The position numbers and the translations under genes are program-made. Shown piece after piece: positions 5,959 through 6,936 of a DNA stretch of 6,936 nt. The stretch is from NCBI GenBank assembly GCA_003557565.1, contig PWOG01000325.1, positions 1 to 6,936 of the forward strand, written 5' to 3'. The notes under the pieces were generated by a model, which ran no database searches, was not told the DNA's origin, and was given only the letters and a program-made list of their open reading frames with translations. Numbering within the stretch: position 1 is the stretch's first letter; every line of letters starts with the position of its first letter. Source of the DNA: Desulfobulbaceae bacterium (GTDB lineage: Bacteria; Desulfobacterota; Desulfobulbia; Desulfobulbales; Desulfurivibrionaceae).

Positions 5959-6936
5959 TTAGTCGCAGTCGCCGAAACAGATGCCGATTTCCCGGGCGGT
6001 GAGCAGCTTGTCGCTGTTGACTTCCACCTTTTTGCGGCCCCTGACGGCCTCGGCCAGGGGAACCGCCGCCATGTCGGGAGTTTTCAAAGCCACCATGTGG
6101 TCGAACTTTTCCTCTTCGGCCAGGCGTACCGCCGCGCCGCCGAAGCGCAGGGCCAGCAGGCGGTCGAAGGTGGTGGGGGAGCCGCCCCGCTGCAGATGGC
6201 CAAGGGTCAGGGAGCGGGTGTCCTTGCCGATGTTCCGCTGGATTTTTTCCGCCACCCATTCGCCGATGCCTCCCAGCAGTTCACTGTCTCGGCCCAATTC
6301 GACGCTTTTTTTGCTGATCGCCTTGTCCATTCCCCTGGCCTTGGCGCCTTCAGCCACCACCACGATGGCGTAATGCTTGTCGCGCAACTCGTTGTCATTG
6401 ATTTTCCGGCAGACCTTATCGATATCAAAGGGGATTTCGGGAATCAGGATGACATCGGCCCCCCCGGAGATCCCGGCGTTTAAGGCGATAAAGCCGGAGT
6501 CCCGGCCCATGACCTCCACCACCATCACCCGGTCGTGGGATTTGGCGGTGGAATGGAGCTTGTCCAGGGCCTCGGTGGCGGTGGAGACGGCGGTGTCGAA
6601 GCCGAAAGTGCGCTGGGTGGCCTCCAGGTCGTTGTCGATGGTTTTGGGCACCCCGATCACCGGCATGCCTTTTTGTACCGCAAACTGATGGGCGATTTCC
6701 AGGCTGCCGTCGCCCCCCACCGCGATATGGCACAGAAATCCCAGGCGCCGGAAGTTGCGCATGATCCGGTCGGACAGATCCAGGGTCTGGATTTCGCCGG
6801 CCAGGTTTTCCACCGGCATGGCAAAGGGGCTACCCTTGTTGGTGGAGCCCAGGATGGTGCCCCCCAACGGCATGATGTCCTCGACCTTTTCAGGGGTCAG
6901 GCGGATCAGCTCGTCGGGATCCAGCAGCCCCCGGTA
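5959..6936 (-). CDS. pfkA: 6-phosphofructokinase, C-terminal three-quarters (5' end outside window)
   Basis: PfkA phosphorylates fructose 6-phosphate to fructose 1,6-bisphosphate, the committing step of glycolysis, in the cytosol. The frame is open to the window edge and 325 residues are visible. Numbered from the first visible residue, GGTILGSTNKG (25-35) is followed by the donor-site loop GGDGS (74-78), the catalytic PKTIDND (97-103, with the base Asp), MGRDSG (143-148, substrate binding) and LGHLQRGGSP (245-254). The glycine in GGDGS corresponds to E. coli position 104 and favours ATP over pyrophosphate. The lysine in PKTIDND (E. coli position 124, normally Gly in the classic ATP enzyme) is shared with PPi-dependent and trypanosome/actinobacterial-type enzymes. 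This mixed signature suggests an ATP-using member of the long-form clade of about 400-450 residues, so roughly 100 N-terminal residues, with the first glycine-rich loop, are missing here. The next gene starts five bases after its stop. Promoter and start are outside the window. Confidence 0.92.
   Translation of the reverse strand, partial: YRGLLDPDELIRLTPEKVEDIMPLGGTILGSTNKGSPFAMPVENLAGEIQTLDLSDRIMRNFRRLGFLCHIAVGGDGSLEIAHQFAVQKGMPVIGVPKTIDNDLEATQRTFGFDTAVSTATEALDKLHSTAKSHDRVMVVEVMGRDSGFIALNAGISGGADVILIPEIPFDIDKVCRKINDNELRDKHYAIVVVAEGAKARGMDKAISKKSVELGRDSELLGGIGEWVAEKIQRNIGKDTRSLTLGHLQRGGSPTTFDRLLALRFGGAAVRLAEEEKFDHMVALKTPDMAAVPLAEAVRGRKKVEVNSDKLLTAREIGICFGDCD

Noticed and set aside
5954..6259. 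N-terminal extension of the GGDEF/EAL reading frame by 102 residues
   Set aside because: It lies wholly within the pfkA 3' end in another frame, has low-complexity Gly/Arg/Pro/His composition and no domain features. The membrane anchor starts naturally at the Met at 5953.

Overview
The window is GC-rich and gene-dense. The protein sequences (a UvrD helicase of the type with a C-terminal RNA-polymerase-binding domain, FolC, a small HNH protein, a PAS/GAF/GGDEF/EAL sensor and a PfkA with a Gly/Lys donor signature) fit a free-living Gram-negative bacterium. My best guess is Desulfobacterota (sulfate- or sulfur-metabolising Deltaproteobacteria, perhaps Desulfobulbales-like). That placement comes from general similarity and is only moderately supported.

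Layout: two convergent blocks. The plus-strand block (1-2688) holds the 3' end of a uvrD/pcrA-type helicase gene, then folC (bifunctional dihydrofolate/folylpolyglutamate synthase), then a 95-residue HNH-nuclease gene. The minus-strand block (6936 down to 2786) holds pfkA, whose 5' end lies outside the window. Five bases after its stop comes a 1055-residue membrane-anchored PAS-GAF-PAS-PAS-GGDEF-EAL protein, predicted to make and/or degrade c-di-GMP. The blocks meet in a 97-bp convergent spacer (2689-2785) with some dyad symmetry but no textbook terminator.

The most unusual content is a family of palindromic repeats around folC and the HNH gene. A 109-nt near-perfect nested palindrome (1537-1645) lies inside folC and is translated in frame. 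It helps make this FolC about 75-80 residues longer than usual without disturbing the catalytic motifs on either side. The sequence of its arms recurs twice as direct copies 60 bp apart between folC and the HNH gene (2270-2297, 2330-2358), and perhaps once more, inverted and diverged, just after the HNH gene (2703-2726). This looks like a dispersed REP/MITE-like element that can insert into protein-coding sequence, similar in principle to Rickettsia palindromic elements.

The genes do not form one pathway: DNA repair, folate metabolism and a nuclease on one strand, glycolysis plus a second-messenger sensor on the other. The tight pfkA/c-di-GMP gene spacing suggests co-transcription. No tRNA, rRNA, CRISPR array or complete insertion sequence was seen, and no stretch over 300 bp lacks a gene.
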